From positions 1 to 5,495 of the forward strand of contig JAUWOG010000191.1 in NCBI GenBank assembly GCA_030612305.1: a DNA stretch of 5,495 nt, given 5' to 3'. The DNA comes from Armatimonadota bacterium (GTDB taxonomy: Bacteria > Armatimonadota > Zipacnadia > Zipacnadales > UBA11051). The notes under the pieces were generated by a model, which saw only the letters and a program-made list of their open reading frames with translations, was not told where the DNA came from and did not search any database. How positions within the stretch are numbered: position 1 is the first letter of the stretch; the number at the start of each line of letters is the position of its first letter. Below are positions 5,280-5,495 of the stretch, in pieces. The translations under genes and the position numbers were made by a program.

Positions 5280-5308
5280 ATTGTAATCGCCGAGCTTCAG
5301 GATGTCAA
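5280..5308 (-). promoter_or_regulatory. Sigma-70-type promoter of the dcw operon
   Basis: Minus-strand TTGACA (5303-5308) and TACAAT (5280-5285) are separated by exactly 17 bp: a perfect -35 box and a -10 box with five of six consensus bases. A run of seven T (5325-5331) lies upstream, roughly where an UP element would be. Transcription would start near 5273, leaving a leader of about 115 nt before mraZ in which I see no riboswitch or clear operator. The site lies between an upstream terminator and mraZ, which strengthens the call. Confidence 0.85.
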
Positions 5309-5376
5309 GGTTTGCCCTGAAAAAAATTGCCGTGGCATCAGATTCGGTGCTTGTCACGGATTGATTGCGGACGTGA

Positions 5377-5404
5377 AAACGGGGCCCTTTTCGGGGCCCC
5401 GTTT
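5377..5404 (-). terminator. Intrinsic terminator of the gene upstream of the dcw operon
   Basis: AAACGGGGCCC (5377-5387) and GGGCCCCGTTT (5394-5404) form a perfect 11-bp stem with a 6-nt loop. Read on the minus strand the stem exits into a TTTT run (three T in the stem, one after), and it begins 33 nt after the TAA of the partial upstream gene. The structure is nearly symmetric and could also act on plus-strand transcripts. It insulates mraZ from upstream transcription. Confidence 0.8.
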
Positions 5405-5437
5405 GCCGATGAGACAGGCATCAACAAGCGCGCAAGG

Positions 5438-5495
5438 TTACTTGGCTGGCGCCTCTGCGCGCCGGCCTGAGGCGTCCGATGAGAGCACTCTGAAC
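5438..5495 (-). CDS. C-terminal end of an unidentified gene (cut by window edge)
   Basis: Eighteen codons in one minus-strand frame end with TAA at 5438-5440; the visible C-terminus is RVLSSDASGRRAEAPAK. The frame is chosen because this stop lies 33 nt before a strong terminator stem and the Ala/Pro/Lys-rich end is typical of bacterial C-termini; another minus frame stops slightly further on and a third reads through the terminator. Too short to identify. It is separated from mraZ by the terminator and the promoter, so it is probably not part of the dcw operon. Confidence 0.45.
   Translation of the reverse strand, partial: FRVLSSDASGRRAEAPAK

Noticed and set aside
5159..5280. MraZ operator boxes (tandem TGGGN repeats) in the mraZ leader
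   Set aside because: Only isolated copies are present (TGGGC on the minus strand at 5248-5252, TGGGT on the plus strand at 5190-5194), not the spaced direct repeats bound by known MraZ proteins.
5325..5340. Minus-strand terminator at the seven-T run upstream of the promoter
   Set aside because: The preceding TGCCACGGCA can form only a three- or four-pair stem with almost no loop; the T-run is better read as an AT-rich stretch upstream of the -35 box.

Overview
The window is GC-rich bacterial DNA that holds the start of a dcw (division and cell wall) cluster, all on the minus strand. Read in the direction of transcription (right to left) the order is a divergent mraZ, rsmH (mraW), an ftsL-like gene, ftsI (division-specific penicillin-binding protein) and the first half of murE, which runs off the left edge. 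This is the classical dcw order. The organism is therefore a peptidoglycan-making bacterium. MraZ, RsmH and FtsI all depart from well-conserved family signatures, which suggests a deep-branching or poorly sampled phylum. I cannot name it from this sequence; an Armatimonadota-like lineage is only a guess.

Right edge (5495 to 5159): the last codons of an unidentified minus-strand gene, then a perfect 11-bp GC-rich terminator stem-loop, then an almost consensus sigma-70 promoter (TTGACA, 17-bp spacer, TACAAT) and a leader of roughly 115 nt before mraZ. This is a clean transcription-unit boundary, so the dcw operon probably begins here.

Centre-right (5158 to 3676): mraZ and rsmH overlap by 14 bp, and rsmH has a strong Shine-Dalgarno sequence inside the mraZ end. 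Centre (3675 to 3152): a 524-bp stretch without an obvious gene, unusual for a dcw cluster. It holds a 16-bp two-part hairpin just after rsmH, a CAG/CAA-rich lower-GC segment with overlapping short ORFs, imperfect repeats, a possible weak terminator and a 39-codon ORF ending 4 nt before ftsL. Centre-left (3151 to 820): the ftsL-like gene, a hairpin at its stop codon, a 151-bp gap, then ftsI. Left (819 to 1): murE.

The products act together. RsmH methylates 16S rRNA in the ribosomal decoding centre and MraZ is the cluster's usual transcription factor. FtsL and FtsI are membrane components of the divisome that make septal peptidoglycan, and MurE makes its UDP-MurNAc-tripeptide precursor in the cytoplasm. 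I see no mobile element, tRNA, rRNA, CRISPR array or defence system. The main things worth a second look are the rsmH-ftsL gap with its structured and repetitive content, and the divergence of the dcw proteins.
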